DNA of 51,094 bases from Phenylobacterium deserti (GCA_943332615.1 CALQQB010000027.1:1-51094); one strand, 5' to 3'. Positions 26,157 to 34,302 are shown, numbered from the stretch's first letter. Notes: generated by a model from the sequence alone, not told the origin. A program made the numbers and translations.

Positions 26157-26260
26157 AGACCATTCGTCGCCGAAGTTGGTTCAGTCTCAGAGCGACGAAT
26201 GGTCTATCTCCAAGCGAAAGTCTTGAGCGATCGCCGATTCAAGCGAACCGGCGATCGCTC
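26157..26260. repeat. Two-hairpin intergenic repeat, copy 1
   Basis: Stem 1 is a perfect 14-bp pairing (26157-26170 with 26192-26205, AGACCATTCGTCGC arms). Stem 2 is 12 bp perfect (26225-26236 with 26249-26260, GAGCGATCGCCG arms) with further pairing past one mismatch. The same two-hairpin unit occurs in opposite orientation at 38055-38159. It lies between the Spy-like and response-regulator genes. The unit is non-coding; an RPFVAEVGS-like translation of both copies is just the stem sequence. Confidence 0.85.
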
Positions 26261-26347
26261 GGGGCCTCTGGCGGCGAACTGTGGCGCCGTCATAGCGACT
26301 TCGCCACAATCGCGCGCTGAGACGGAAGCGCCTTGCCTTGGCCGCGC

Positions 26348-26947
26348 CTAGTCAGGTTCGTGCCCCGGCATCGGCGGGCCATCGCCCGGACCACGGCGAA
26401 TGATGATCCGGCGCATGCCGTCCTTGCCGCCGTCGCCGTGCCCGCCCGGGCCCATGTGGCCGCCGGGGCCGTGCAACCGCTGCAGGGCATCGAACACCTT
26501 CTGCTGGTCAGGGCTGAGGGCGGCGTAGAACTTGGCCAGCGCATCACGGGACGCCCTATGCCCGGCCGACATGGCCTCCTCGTGCTTCGCCATCTCCGCC
26601 AGGCGCTCGGGCGTGGACATCGACTTCGGCGGCGCCATGCCGGCGCCTCGCCCACCAGGCCCGCCGTGCATCATGGCCATGGGGCCGCCGCGATGGTGCG
26701 ATTCGATGAAGGCCTTGAGCGCGGCCTCCTGGTCCGGACGCAGCCGCAGGACCGTCTTCAGGTCCTCCAGGTGCTGCTTCATCATCGCCTCGTGCATGGC
26801 CTTCATCTCGGGGCCGGGCGGGCCGCCGCGCATCATCATATGTGGGCCAGCGCCCGCTGGAGGCGCGGGGGGCTGGGCCAGGGTGGCGGTGGCGGTGGCC
26901 AGGAGCAGCGCGGCGGGCGCAAGGCCCATCAGCAGGCGGCGGTTCAT
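26348..26947 (-). CDS. Spy/CpxP-like periplasmic protein (LTxxQ type)
   Basis: A 199-aa secreted protein: signal peptide about 1-24, then a Met/His/Gly/Pro-rich body with two LTxxQ-like helices, LRLRPDQEAALKAF and AALSPDQQKVFDAL. Spy and CpxP are periplasmic chaperone or metal-responsive proteins that feed back on Cpx/Bae-type kinases. It is on the same strand and 195 bases upstream of the response regulator-kinase pair, suggesting an accessory or target of that system. His/Met-rich patches (HHRGGPMAMMHGG) suggest metal binding (inference). Confidence 0.75.
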   Translation of the reverse strand: MNRRLLMGLAPAALLLATATATLAQPPAPPAGAGPHMMMRGGPPGPEMKAMHEAMMKQHLEDLKTVLRLRPDQEAALKAFIESHHRGGPMAMMHGGPGGRGAGMAPPKSMSTPERLAEMAKHEEAMSAGHRASRDALAKFYAALSPDQQKVFDALQRLHGPGGHMGPGGHGDGGKDGMRRIIIRRGPGDGPPMPGHEPD

Positions 26948-27078
26948 GAGGTCAAATCTCCTTTGGTCCCTTGGTTCCAGGTTGTCGCATGCCTGTTGCC
27001 GCTCATGATGGCGGGCTCTGAGACACCGCTGACATGTTCGCGCAACGACGGTGGGTGTTTGCGGCGGCGCGGCGGCGG

Positions 27079-27663
27079 CTAGTGGGAGGGATCGATCCGC
27101 AGCAGGCCGGGGCCGTCGCTGGCGTCGTCCAGCGGCGCGGCGAGCGAGGGCTGCCGCAGGCAGGGGCGCTCCGCGTCGATGCCGACCCGGCTACGGCAGC
27201 CGGGTCCACGCGGGTCGATCCGGCCAGCCCCAAACCCGGAGCCTCCGAATTCCGGGCCGTAGCCGGGGCCAAGTCCCCGGCCGCCGCGGGTCTCGCCGAC
27301 GGCGATGCTCAGGGTCCCGGTCTCGCCGATGGGAAGATCGCTGCGCACATAGACACTTCGATAGCCGTGGCTGCCCACCGCCACATCCACGACCCCATGC
27401 GGCTGGCGTTTCGCCGTCGAGCTGGTCACCCCAAGCGGCGCGTCGTCGGCGGGCAGGCGCGCCACCGGCGAGTCGCGAAGGTAGGCGGAGATCTGGTCGG
27501 CGACGCTGGGCTCTCCCGGCGCGGTGACGGTCGGCGCGGTGACGGTCGGCGCGGTGACGGTCGGCGCGGCGGCGGCGGCCTCGGCCCCGAAAGCTGGCCC
27601 GACGCCGGCAAGGCCCATGGCGAAAGCGGCCAGCGCGAGGGGCCGTGCGATCCTGGACGTCAT
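27079..27663 (-). CDS. Secreted hypothetical protein with APTVT repeats
   Basis: A 194-aa protein; the start MTSRIARPLALAAFAMG gives a normal signal peptide (about 1-26), whereas the longer frame to 27747 does not. After cleavage comes a Pro/Thr/Val/Ala linker of repeated APTVT units, encoded by 15-bp tandem DNA repeats, then a globular part (VDVAVGSHGYRSVYVRSDLP) and a Gly-rich tail. No family was recognised. It lies upstream of, and on the same strand as, the Spy-like gene, so it may belong to the same envelope-related locus. Confidence 0.6.
   Translation of the reverse strand: MTSRIARPLALAAFAMGLAGVGPAFGAEAAAAAPTVTAPTVTAPTVTAPGEPSVADQISAYLRDSPVARLPADDAPLGVTSSTAKRQPHGVVDVAVGSHGYRSVYVRSDLPIGETGTLSIAVGETRGGRGLGPGYGPEFGGSGFGAGRIDPRGPGCRSRVGIDAERPCLRQPSLAAPLDDASDGPGLLRIDPSH
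27518..27569. repeat. 15-bp tandem repeat, about 3.5 copies
   Basis: The unit GGCGCGGTGACGGTC is repeated without change at 27518, 27533 and 27548, followed by a partial copy. It encodes the APTVT linker on the minus strand. Being a multiple of three, copy-number change would alter linker length without a frameshift. Confidence 0.9.
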
Positions 27664-27880
27664 GCGGTGTCTCCTGGGCGCGCCACAAAGGACCCCGATT
27701 GCGGCGATCATGTTGCGACAGGCCCCGCAGAAATCGCTCTTCGACACCTTTTGGCGACCTCTTGGCCCTAGGACTGCCGCATCGGCCCCCTATCTATAAG
27801 GGGCTGCAGCAAGGCGATACTCCCTCCCCCCGTCGCCGACCTGCTCCGGAAGGCCGCGCCCCCCTCGCGGCCCACGGAAC

Positions 27881-27912
27881 GCGGCTCCCCCACCCCCCCC
27901 CGGGGGAGCCGC
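27881..27912. repeat. Strong GC hairpin with C-rich loop
   Basis: A perfect 11-bp stem (27881-27891 with 27902-27912, GCGGCTCCCCC arms) encloses a loop of A followed by nine C. It lies 33 bases past the stop of the CCA-adding enzyme gene. No T-run follows on either strand. The 280-base gap 27664-27944 otherwise holds only C-rich, apparently non-coding sequence and the promoter region of the secreted protein. Confidence 0.6.
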
Positions 27913-27944
27913 ACGTCCGGGCCGAGCCGCTCGGCGTGGGGCCC

Positions 27945-29195
27945 TCAGTAAGCCAGCCCCTGGACCACGGATTTCAGCTTCTCGATGGCGCTCAGCTTGT
28001 CGTCGATGAAGTCGTGGTCGATCCACCAGTCCTCCACCTCGCGCAGGATCTGGCCCACCAGCGGGCCCTTGGGCGCGCCGGCGCTCATCACCTCGGCGCC
28101 GGTGAGCGGGAAGGTCGGCTTCACCCAGCCCTCCGCCAGCGCGATCATGCCGCGCCACTGCATGGTCGTGGCCGTGCGCGGCGCGGCAGCCCAAGCCAGC
28201 TTGGCGCGGTCGCGGAAGGTGAATGCGTCGGCGCGATAGACCTCACGGCGGATTTCCCGGGGGCTCATCCAGCTCTTCAGCATCGGCGTGGGCGCCAGCG
28301 CCGCGATGATCCGGTCCCGCCCGGCATTGGCCAGCCGCAAGCGTCCGGCCAGCCTGCCGGCGGCGATCTGGTCGTCGGGCAGCAGGGCGGCCAGCCGCAG
28401 CACCGGCTCGCACTCGAACAGCTGGTCGGCCTCGATTTCCACCAGCGCCTCAAAGCGGCGGAGGTTGGTCGGCGCCTTCAGGATCACCTCCAGCACGCCG
28501 GTCTCGTCCATCAGCCGCACAGCCGGGCGGGGATCGTCCGCCGCCAGCAGCTTCAGCAGCTCCTTGGAGATCCGCTCGGCCGCCAGGGTGTCGATGTGGT
28601 CCTTCAGGGCCGCACAGGCGGCCACCGCGGCGGCGTCCGGCGGCCCCCGTCCGAAGTGGGCGTAGAAGCGGAAGAACCGCAGGATGCGCAGATAGTCCTC
28701 GTGCAGCCGCTCCAACGGCTCGCCGACGAAGGCGATGCGGCCCGCCCTGGCGTCCGCCAAGCCCTGGCCGGTCGGATCGAAGATGGTCCCGTCTCGGCTG
28801 GCGTAGAGCGCGTTCAGCGTCAGGTCGCGCCGCTGCGCGTCCAGGGTCCAGTCGGTGGTGAAGGCCACCGTCGCGCGCCGGCCGTCGGTGGAGACGTCGC
28901 GGCGCAGGGTGGTGATCTCGTGCGGCTTATGGTCCGACACCGCCGTCACCGTGCCGTGCTCGACGCCGGTGGGCACGGCCTTCAGCTTCGCGGCTTTCAG
29001 GGCCTTGGTCACCCGATCCGGGGTGAGCGTGGTGGCGATGTCCAGGTCGTCGATCGGGCGGCCGACCAGGGCGTTGCGCACACTGCCGCCGACGAACCGC
29101 GCGCAGTCGGGCCCACCCTCGGCCTCCAGGGCGTCGAACACCGCCACGGTCGCCGGCGCGGACATCCAGGGGCGCAGGCCCAGGCTGTCGCTCAT
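27945..29195 (-). CDS. cca: CCA tRNA nucleotidyltransferase
   Basis: A 416-aa class II nucleotidyltransferase that adds or repairs the 3' CCA of tRNAs. The N-terminal head has FVGGSVRNALVGRPIDDLDIA with the metal-binding DxD, then EHGTVTAV and RRDLTLNALYASRDG. The neck contains LHEDYLRILRFFRFYAHFGR, the family helix that helps select nucleotides. It overlaps the NUDIX gene by 4 bases (ATGA) as the last gene of a DUF1285-NUDIX-cca unit. This three-gene order recurs in alphaproteobacteria. Confidence 0.95.
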   Translation of the reverse strand: MSDSLGLRPWMSAPATVAVFDALEAEGGPDCARFVGGSVRNALVGRPIDDLDIATTLTPDRVTKALKAAKLKAVPTGVEHGTVTAVSDHKPHEITTLRRDVSTDGRRATVAFTTDWTLDAQRRDLTLNALYASRDGTIFDPTGQGLADARAGRIAFVGEPLERLHEDYLRILRFFRFYAHFGRGPPDAAAVAACAALKDHIDTLAAERISKELLKLLAADDPRPAVRLMDETGVLEVILKAPTNLRRFEALVEIEADQLFECEPVLRLAALLPDDQIAAGRLAGRLRLANAGRDRIIAALAPTPMLKSWMSPREIRREVYRADAFTFRDRAKLAWAAAPRTATTMQWRGMIALAEGWVKPTFPLTGAEVMSAGAPKGPLVGQILREVEDWWIDHDFIDDKLSAIEKLKSVVQGLAY

Positions 29196-29857
29196 GCCAG
29201 CGTCGCCCCGTAGAGCCGCTCGTGCAGCGCCCGCAGGATGCCGGCCGTGGCGCCCCAGATGTATTTCTCGTCGTGGGTGGTGGCGTAGAAGCGCCGTGTC
29301 TCGCCGGTGGGCAGCTGGTGCTCGTGCTCCTGGTAGTTGGCCGGCTCCATCAGCCAGCCGAACGGGGTCTCGAAGATGTCGGCCACCTCGCCCGGATTGG
29401 CGGTCAGGTTGAACCCCGGACGGATGAAGCCCACCACCGGGGTGATCAGGTAGCCGCTGCCGGTATGATAGGGCGTCGACAGGCCCACCGGCGTCACGAA
29501 CCGCGGCTCCAGCCCCACCTCCTCGTGCGCCTCCCGCAGCGCGGTATCCACCGGCCGCTCGCCCGGATCCTGCCGGCCACCGGGCAACGCCACCTGGCCG
29601 GTGTGGCTCCGCAGGGTGTCGGCGCGCCGGGTCAGCAGCACGGTGAGGCCGTGCTCGCGTTCGATCAGCCCGATCAGCACCGACGCCGGCCGCAGCTCCT
29701 CCACCGCCATGCCGGTCCAGCCGCCGGGCGTCAGGTCGAAATCGCCGGCCCGCTGGCGGCCCTCCCTCTGGCCACCCTCGGCCACGTGCTCGTGCACCGG
29801 ATCAAGGTGCTCGCCGATCCAGTCGCGCAGGTCGTGATGCGACGCCGGGTCCTTCAC
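29192..29857 (-). CDS. NUDIX hydrolase, CoA pyrophosphatase type
   Basis: A 221-aa protein. The NUDIX box is GGRQDPGERPVDTALREAHEEVGL (given in parts: GGRQDPGERPVD and TALREAHEEVGL, around residues 91-114), with the preceding LRSHTGQVALPGG typical of the CoA-diphosphatase (NudL/YeaB) group that cleaves CoA to phosphopantetheine and 3',5'-ADP. I chose GTG 29857, which overlaps the DUF1285 stop as GTGA. It is translationally coupled on both sides. Family secure; substrate by subgroup resemblance. Confidence 0.88.
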   Translation of the reverse strand: MKDPASHHDLRDWIGEHLDPVHEHVAEGGQREGRQRAGDFDLTPGGWTGMAVEELRPASVLIGLIEREHGLTVLLTRRADTLRSHTGQVALPGGRQDPGERPVDTALREAHEEVGLEPRFVTPVGLSTPYHTGSGYLITPVVGFIRPGFNLTANPGEVADIFETPFGWLMEPANYQEHEHQLPTGETRRFYATTHDEKYIWGATAGILRALHERLYGATLA

Positions 29858-30408
29858 GCGGCCGGTCCAATGGGGAACCACACGCCGTTCGAGCTCACCC
29901 CCAGGGTGGCGCCGTCCGCCGTCTCCTGGGCCATCTCGACCAGCTCATAGAACACCGGCCGGCTGATCAACGCCTCCAGCCCCCGCCGCACGTGCAGATA
30001 GGGCCTCGGCTCGCCGTTGGCGGCCACCTCCACGCGAATGGCGTTGTCAGGCCCGGCCTCCACCTGGTCGCCGACATTGGTGAGGAACGTCAACGCTTCG
30101 CCCACGCGATCCACGCGCACGGCCACGAACGGCGCGTCCTCCACCGTGATCCGCATCTTTTCGACCGGCGTCACCAGGCAATAGCCGTCCGGGTCCTTGC
30201 GCAGCACCGTCGAGAACAGCCGCACCAGCGCCTCACGCGAGATCACCGCCCCCTCGTGCAGCCAACGCCCATCGGTCTTGATGACGATGTCGATGTCGCC
30301 GCAGTGCGCCGGGTTCCACAGGTGGACCGGCGGCAGGCCACGCCCCGGGGCCTGTTTCGCGGCCGCGATCACGCCATCGAGGCCCGCCTTGCTTGTCGTG
30401 TCCACCAT
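29854..30408 (-). CDS. DUF1285 domain-containing protein
   Basis: A 184-aa cytosolic protein with the conserved DUF1285 features: PPVHLWNPAHCGDIDIVIKT, LVRLFSTVLRKDPDGYCLVT, PVEKMRITVEDAPFVAV. The family is common in proteobacteria and has no established function. It is the first gene of the overlapping DUF1285-NUDIX-cca operon, which hints at a housekeeping role in nucleotide or RNA metabolism (inference only). Confidence 0.88.
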   Translation of the reverse strand: MVDTTSKAGLDGVIAAAKQAPGRGLPPVHLWNPAHCGDIDIVIKTDGRWLHEGAVISREALVRLFSTVLRKDPDGYCLVTPVEKMRITVEDAPFVAVRVDRVGEALTFLTNVGDQVEAGPDNAIRVEVAANGEPRPYLHVRRGLEALISRPVFYELVEMAQETADGATLGVSSNGVWFPIGPAA

Positions 30409-30453
30409 GCGCCCAAGGTAGGGGCCGCGAGGAGTCGGCTCAAGCGGTGCGCG

Positions 30454-30954
30454 TCATCGCGCGCGCAGCATCCCGCTCAGCGCCACGTCCCGGAAGGTCC
30501 GCGCCAGCACCCGCCTGGGGTCCACCGGACCGGGCATGCCGACATCCGGCGCGATGCCGAATCCAATGCGGCTGAAGAACGCCAGGTCGCCCACCAGGAT
30601 CACGGCGGCCTCGCCCGCAGCCTGCGTCGCCGCGCAGGCGCGTTCGACCAGCAGGGCGCCGAGGCCGTGCTTGCGCTCGCTCTCCTCGACCGCCAGGGGC
30701 CCCAGAAACACGATTGGCTGGTCGCCGATCGTGACGCGCCACATGCGGACGCATCCCAGCACCTTGCCGTCCTCGACCGCCACGAAGCTCAGCTCGGGCG
30801 CGAAGTCGGCGAATTCGCGGACACGTTCGGAGACCTTGGCGAAGCGGCCGGGCCCGAACGCGCGGTTCAGCAGCGCCTCGAGGGCCTGGGCGTGATGGCC
30901 GGTCTCGTTGACGAAATCGAGCGCCGGCGCGGGCCGGCAGGGCTGGATGGACAT
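30454..30954 (-). CDS. GNAT family N-acetyltransferase
   Basis: A 166-aa acetyl-CoA-dependent transferase of the YhbS-like type: substrate-side helix ALEALLNRAFGPGRFAK, core strand VLGCVRMWRVTIGDQ, acetyl-CoA loop GPLAVEESERKHGLGALLVE (RxxGxG-like), and VGDLAFFSRIGFG. I prefer the ATG at 30954, with AAGG 7 bases upstream, over the in-frame ATG at 30969. It stands alone between DUF1285 and UrcA genes. Target unknown. Confidence 0.85.
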   Translation of the reverse strand: MSIQPCRPAPALDFVNETGHHAQALEALLNRAFGPGRFAKVSERVREFADFAPELSFVAVEDGKVLGCVRMWRVTIGDQPIVFLGPLAVEESERKHGLGALLVERACAATQAAGEAAVILVGDLAFFSRIGFGIAPDVGMPGPVDPRRVLARTFRDVALSGMLRAR

Positions 30955-31159
30955 GGGCTGACCTTGCATGCGGATGACGACGTTTCGGCGCCCGGCGCAA
31001 ACGCTCTCGGGCGGCTCGGGTTCAGATGGCGCTCAGGCCAGCAGATGTCGTCGCATCGGAAGGGCCCTCCGGGCCATGGTCGAGGGCGGCCAGTTAAGGG
31101 GTGAGCTGGCGGACGTCAATGCCCTGGCCTGGGTCTGAACCCGCGCCGGCACGCCGCGA

Positions 31160-31194
31160 AACCCAAGGCGGCCCGCCGTCGCCAGCGGGCCGCC
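31160..31194 (-). terminator. Probable terminator of the UrcA gene
   Basis: A perfect 10-bp GC stem (31167-31176 with 31185-31194, GGCGGCCCGC arms, 8-base loop) lies 23 bases past the UrcA stop. On the minus strand a T-containing stretch (TTGGGTTT) follows. The T-run is weak, but position and stem strength fit an intrinsic terminator. Confidence 0.6.
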
Positions 31195-31217
31195 CTATCA
31201 AGATCAGTCGGTCAGGA

Positions 31218-31712
31218 TCAGCGCGAAGCGACCTGCTGCGCCTGGGTGATCTCACGCAGCTGCGACCTGGCCGAACGGGTGGCCGAGGCCACGCAGCCGC
31301 CGAAATCACCGGCGCCGACGGCCTTGCAGACAGTCTTGGCGGCGAGACTGATGTCGCCGTTGATCTGCTCAACAGCGCGGCCGGCGACCTTCACGCGGAT
31401 CGTCGCGTGGTCCTCACGGGCCACATCGAGCTTGGCCGGGTTGGCGTCGCGCTGAGCGGCGCGCTTGATCGCGGCATACTGGCTGGCGGCGCTCCGCAGC
31501 GTGGCATCGACGCAGTCGCCGGCGGCGACGCCGCAGACCGTCGCGGCGGCGGCCTTGATCTCGGAATTCACCTGGGCGTCGGTCTTGCCGGCGATCGCAA
31601 TGCGGACCGTCGGGATCGGCTCACGGGAGACCCGCACGTCTGAGGCGGCGGCCGGGACGGCGGCGAAGGCGGTCAGGGCGGCAGCAGCGCCGGCAAGGAC
31701 GACGAACTTCAT
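31218..31712 (-). CDS. UrcA family protein with duplicated domain
   Basis: A 164-aa secreted protein: signal peptide about 1-23, then two similar halves. Both carry a VRIAIAGKT/IRVKVAGRA strand, a helix ending in ATVCG or KTVCK, a second Cys (DCVDATLRSA or GCVASATRSA) and a following Ser/Ala helix. UrcA proteins are usually about 100 aa with one such unit and occur in Caulobacterales and sphingomonads with unknown function. The two Cys per unit probably form disulfides. It is monocistronic, with an AT-rich upstream region. Confidence 0.82.
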   Translation of the reverse strand: MKFVVLAGAAAALTAFAAVPAAASDVRVSREPIPTVRIAIAGKTDAQVNSEIKAAAATVCGVAAGDCVDATLRSAASQYAAIKRAAQRDANPAKLDVAREDHATIRVKVAGRAVEQINGDISLAAKTVCKAVGAGDFGGCVASATRSARSQLREITQAQQVASR

Positions 31713-32035
31713 ACGTGGATTCTCCAGGCTCTCGACGACGTTATGTCTCGAATTTCGTGCCGCGGAAGAAGGTCTCTTGCTCTTAAGTCATGGTGATGTT
31801 TTGTACATAATTGGCAATTAACCATCATCTTTCGTGTTAGATGGGCAAACTAGTCGCAATTTTAGTGCAACAATTCCAAATATTGCCAAGATCTATGCCT
31901 AAAACAATTTCCGGTATGTTTTTTCGGGACGATCTATTCTGAATCACCCTTGCCGATCGCGGTGGGCGCCGCCCGCGACTCTATTTCGCGCCCGGCATTG
32001 CCGAGGGACGCGGCGGCGGCCAAGTTGCGCCATCC
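31713..32035. other. AT-rich intergenic region (323 bases) between divergent genes
   Basis: No gene is seen. From about 31780 to 31930 the sequence is visibly AT-rich in an otherwise very GC-rich window. It contains TTGGCAAT (31811-31818) and its exact reverse complement ATTGCCAA (31882-31889), 63 bases apart. It must contain the promoters of the UrcA gene (minus) and the MFS gene (plus), and the AT content suggests strong or silenced promoters. Confidence 0.6.
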
Positions 32036-33343
32036 ATGACCGATGCTTCCCCGCCCGATGAGCCCGTTCCTTCCGCACGCGCCCTGCTGAAGGAGCGCGA
32101 CTACCTGCTGTTCTGGGGGACCCGATGGTTCGGCAGCTTCGCCAGCCAGATCCAGAGCGTGGCCATGGGCTGGCAGATGTATGCCCTGGCCCGCGAGGGC
32201 CACTCGGTGAACGAGAGCGCACTGCTGGTCTCCATGCTCGGGCTGGCGGCCTTCGTGCCGGTGCTGCTGCTTACCCTGCCGGCCGGCGAGGCCGCCGACC
32301 GTTATGACCGCAAGAAGCTGATGCTGCTCTGCCTGACCGGCGAGATCATCAGCGTCTTCACCCTGGCCGTCGCCACCGTCCAGGGTTGGACCTCGCCGGC
32401 CCTGCTGATGGCCATCGCCGCCCTGTTCGGCGCCAGCCGCGCCTTCTTCGCCCCAGCCAACACCGCGCTGGGGCCCATGCTGGTGCCGCGCAAGCTTTTG
32501 CCCCGGGCCATCGCCTGGAACTCGCTGGCCTGGCAGACCGCATCGATCATGGGCCCCGCCGCCGGCGGCCTGCTGGTCGCCCACTCCGCCCAGACCGCCT
32601 ACTTCACCACCTTCGGGCTCTACGGCGTGGCCGGCGTGCTGGTGTTCCTGATCCGCGGCAACGCGAAGCCGATCCTCAATCCCGGCTCGCGCTGGCAGCT
32701 GATGAAGGAGGGCCTGTTCTATGTCTGGCGCCAGAAGATCGTTTTCGGCGCCATCTCTTTGGACCTGGCCGCCGTGCTGCTGGGCGGCGCCACGGCGCTG
32801 CTGCCGGTGTTCGCCCGCGACGTGCTGGTGATCCACGAGGGCCACTACCGCCTCCTGGGCCTCTTCGACTTCGAGTACACCCGCGCCGCGGCGTTCGGCA
32901 TCCTGCGCTCCGGCCCCGCGATCGGGGCGACCCTCGTGGCGCTGACGCTGGCCGCGCGGCCGGTCCGCAACCACGCCGGAATCATCATGTTCCTGGGCGT
33001 GGCGGTGTTCGGGATGGCGACCGTGGTCTTCGGCCTGTCCAAGTCGCTGTGGCTGTCCGTCGCGGCGCTGGCGGTCCTGGGGGGCGCCGACATGCTGAGC
33101 GTCTACGTTCGCCAGACCCTCGTGCAGCTGGTCACCCCCGACCACATGCGCGGTCGCGTGGCCGCCGTGAGCTCTGTCTTCATCGGCGCGTCCAACGAGC
33201 TGGGAGAGTTCGAGAGCGGCGTGGTGGCGCGGATTCTGGGGCCTGTCCGGGCGGTGGTATTCGGCGGCATCGGCGCCGTGCTGGTCACCGGGCTATGGGC
33301 GAAGCTGTTCCCCGACTTGCGCCGGGCCGACCGCCTCGAATAA
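32036..33343 (+). CDS. MFS transporter (EntS-like, MFS_3 type)
   Basis: A 435-aa inner-membrane transporter with about 12 helices. The first helix region is LKERDYLLFWGTRWFGSFAS, and the loop 2-3 signature is LPAGEAADRYDRKKLML, typical of the drug/siderophore exporter branch. VYVRQTLVQLVTPDHMRGRV is the matching C-terminal-half motif of this branch. It is followed after 32 bases by an SDR gene on the same strand. Substrate unknown; efflux is the likeliest direction. Confidence 0.88.
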   Translation: MTDASPPDEPVPSARALLKERDYLLFWGTRWFGSFASQIQSVAMGWQMYALAREGHSVNESALLVSMLGLAAFVPVLLLTLPAGEAADRYDRKKLMLLCLTGEIISVFTLAVATVQGWTSPALLMAIAALFGASRAFFAPANTALGPMLVPRKLLPRAIAWNSLAWQTASIMGPAAGGLLVAHSAQTAYFTTFGLYGVAGVLVFLIRGNAKPILNPGSRWQLMKEGLFYVWRQKIVFGAISLDLAAVLLGGATALLPVFARDVLVIHEGHYRLLGLFDFEYTRAAAFGILRSGPAIGATLVALTLAARPVRNHAGIIMFLGVAVFGMATVVFGLSKSLWLSVAALAVLGGADMLSVYVRQTLVQLVTPDHMRGRVAAVSSVFIGASNELGEFESGVVARILGPVRAVVFGGIGAVLVTGLWAKLFPDLRRADRLE

Positions 33344-33375
33344 GGGTTCTCCCATTCATCAGGGAGATTACAGTC

Positions 33376-34302
33376 ATGGGCGCATTGGAAGGCAAGGTTG
33401 TCCTCGTCACGGGCGGCGGCAACGGCATCGGGCGCGACTGCGCCCTCATCGCGGCGCAAGAGGGCGCCAAGGTCGTGGTCAACGATCTGGGCGGCGGCCT
33501 GAAGGGCGAGGACGAGGGTTCCGACAGCGCGGCCGAGAAGGTCGCCCAAGAAATCCGCGCCGCCGGCGGCGAGGCGGTTTCCAACTCCGAGAGCGTCACC
33601 AGCCTGAAGTCGGTCGAGGGCATGGTTGAGCAGGCGCGCGACACCTTCGGCGGCCTGCATGCCGTGATCAACCCGGCGGGCATTCTCCGTGACGTGATGT
33701 TCCACAAGATGTCCGAGGTGGACTGGGACCGCGTCATCGACGTCCACATGCGCGGCAGCTTCAACGTCGCCCGCGCCACCATCGAGCTGTTCCGCGAGCA
33801 GAACGACGGCGCCTACATGTTCTTCACCTCCACATCGGGCCTGTTCGGCAACGTCGGTCAGGCCAACTACGGCGCGGCCAAGATGGGCATCGCCGGCTTG
33901 AGCCGGATCATCGCCATGGAAGGCGCGCGCAACAATGTGCGATCCAACTGCCTGGCCCCGGTCGCCTGGACCCGCATGACCCAGTCAGTGCCGATCAAGG
34001 ACGAAGCCGCCGCGGCCCGCCGCGCAGTGATGGCCGAGAAGGTCCGCGCCGACCAGCCGGCCCGCTTCTCCGTGGCGATGGTCACCCCGGCCGCGTCGAA
34101 CGTCTCGGGGCAGATTTTCGGCGCCTCGGGGGAGAACATCATCCTCTACTCCCAGCCCCGGCCGATCGAGACCGTGACCAAGGAAGAGGGCTGGACGGTC
34201 CAGTCGATCCTCGACGAGGCCGTGCCGAAGATGGCGCCGAAGTTCTTCGACCTGAACCGCGCCACCCTGCCCGGCGCCCAACCGGCCAAGGCGCCAGCGT
34301 AA
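33376..34302 (+). CDS. SDR family oxidoreductase, MFE-2/HSD17B4-like
   Basis: A 308-aa short-chain dehydrogenase resembling the 3-hydroxyacyl-CoA dehydrogenase part of multifunctional enzyme 2. It has TGGGNGIGR (12-20), NDLGGGLKGEDEG after strand 2, catalytic Ser152, Tyr165 and Lys169 (NYGAAKMG), and a C-terminal extension (EEGWTVQSILDEA). The structural NNAG motif reads NPAG (99-102), an Asn-to-Pro change. AGGGAG lies 9 bases before the ATG. It probably acts on an acyl-CoA or steroid intermediate; the substrate is not shown. Confidence 0.88.
   Translation: MGALEGKVVLVTGGGNGIGRDCALIAAQEGAKVVVNDLGGGLKGEDEGSDSAAEKVAQEIRAAGGEAVSNSESVTSLKSVEGMVEQARDTFGGLHAVINPAGILRDVMFHKMSEVDWDRVIDVHMRGSFNVARATIELFREQNDGAYMFFTSTSGLFGNVGQANYGAAKMGIAGLSRIIAMEGARNNVRSNCLAPVAWTRMTQSVPIKDEAAAARRAVMAEKVRADQPARFSVAMVTPAASNVSGQIFGASGENIILYSQPRPIETVTKEEGWTVQSILDEAVPKMAPKFFDLNRATLPGAQPAKAPA

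Noticed and set aside
26151..26351. Small frames at 26151-26351 and 38102-38302 sharing RPFVAEVGS
   Set aside because: The shared peptide is the translation of the two-hairpin repeat; the similarity is DNA-level, with no sign of protein selection.
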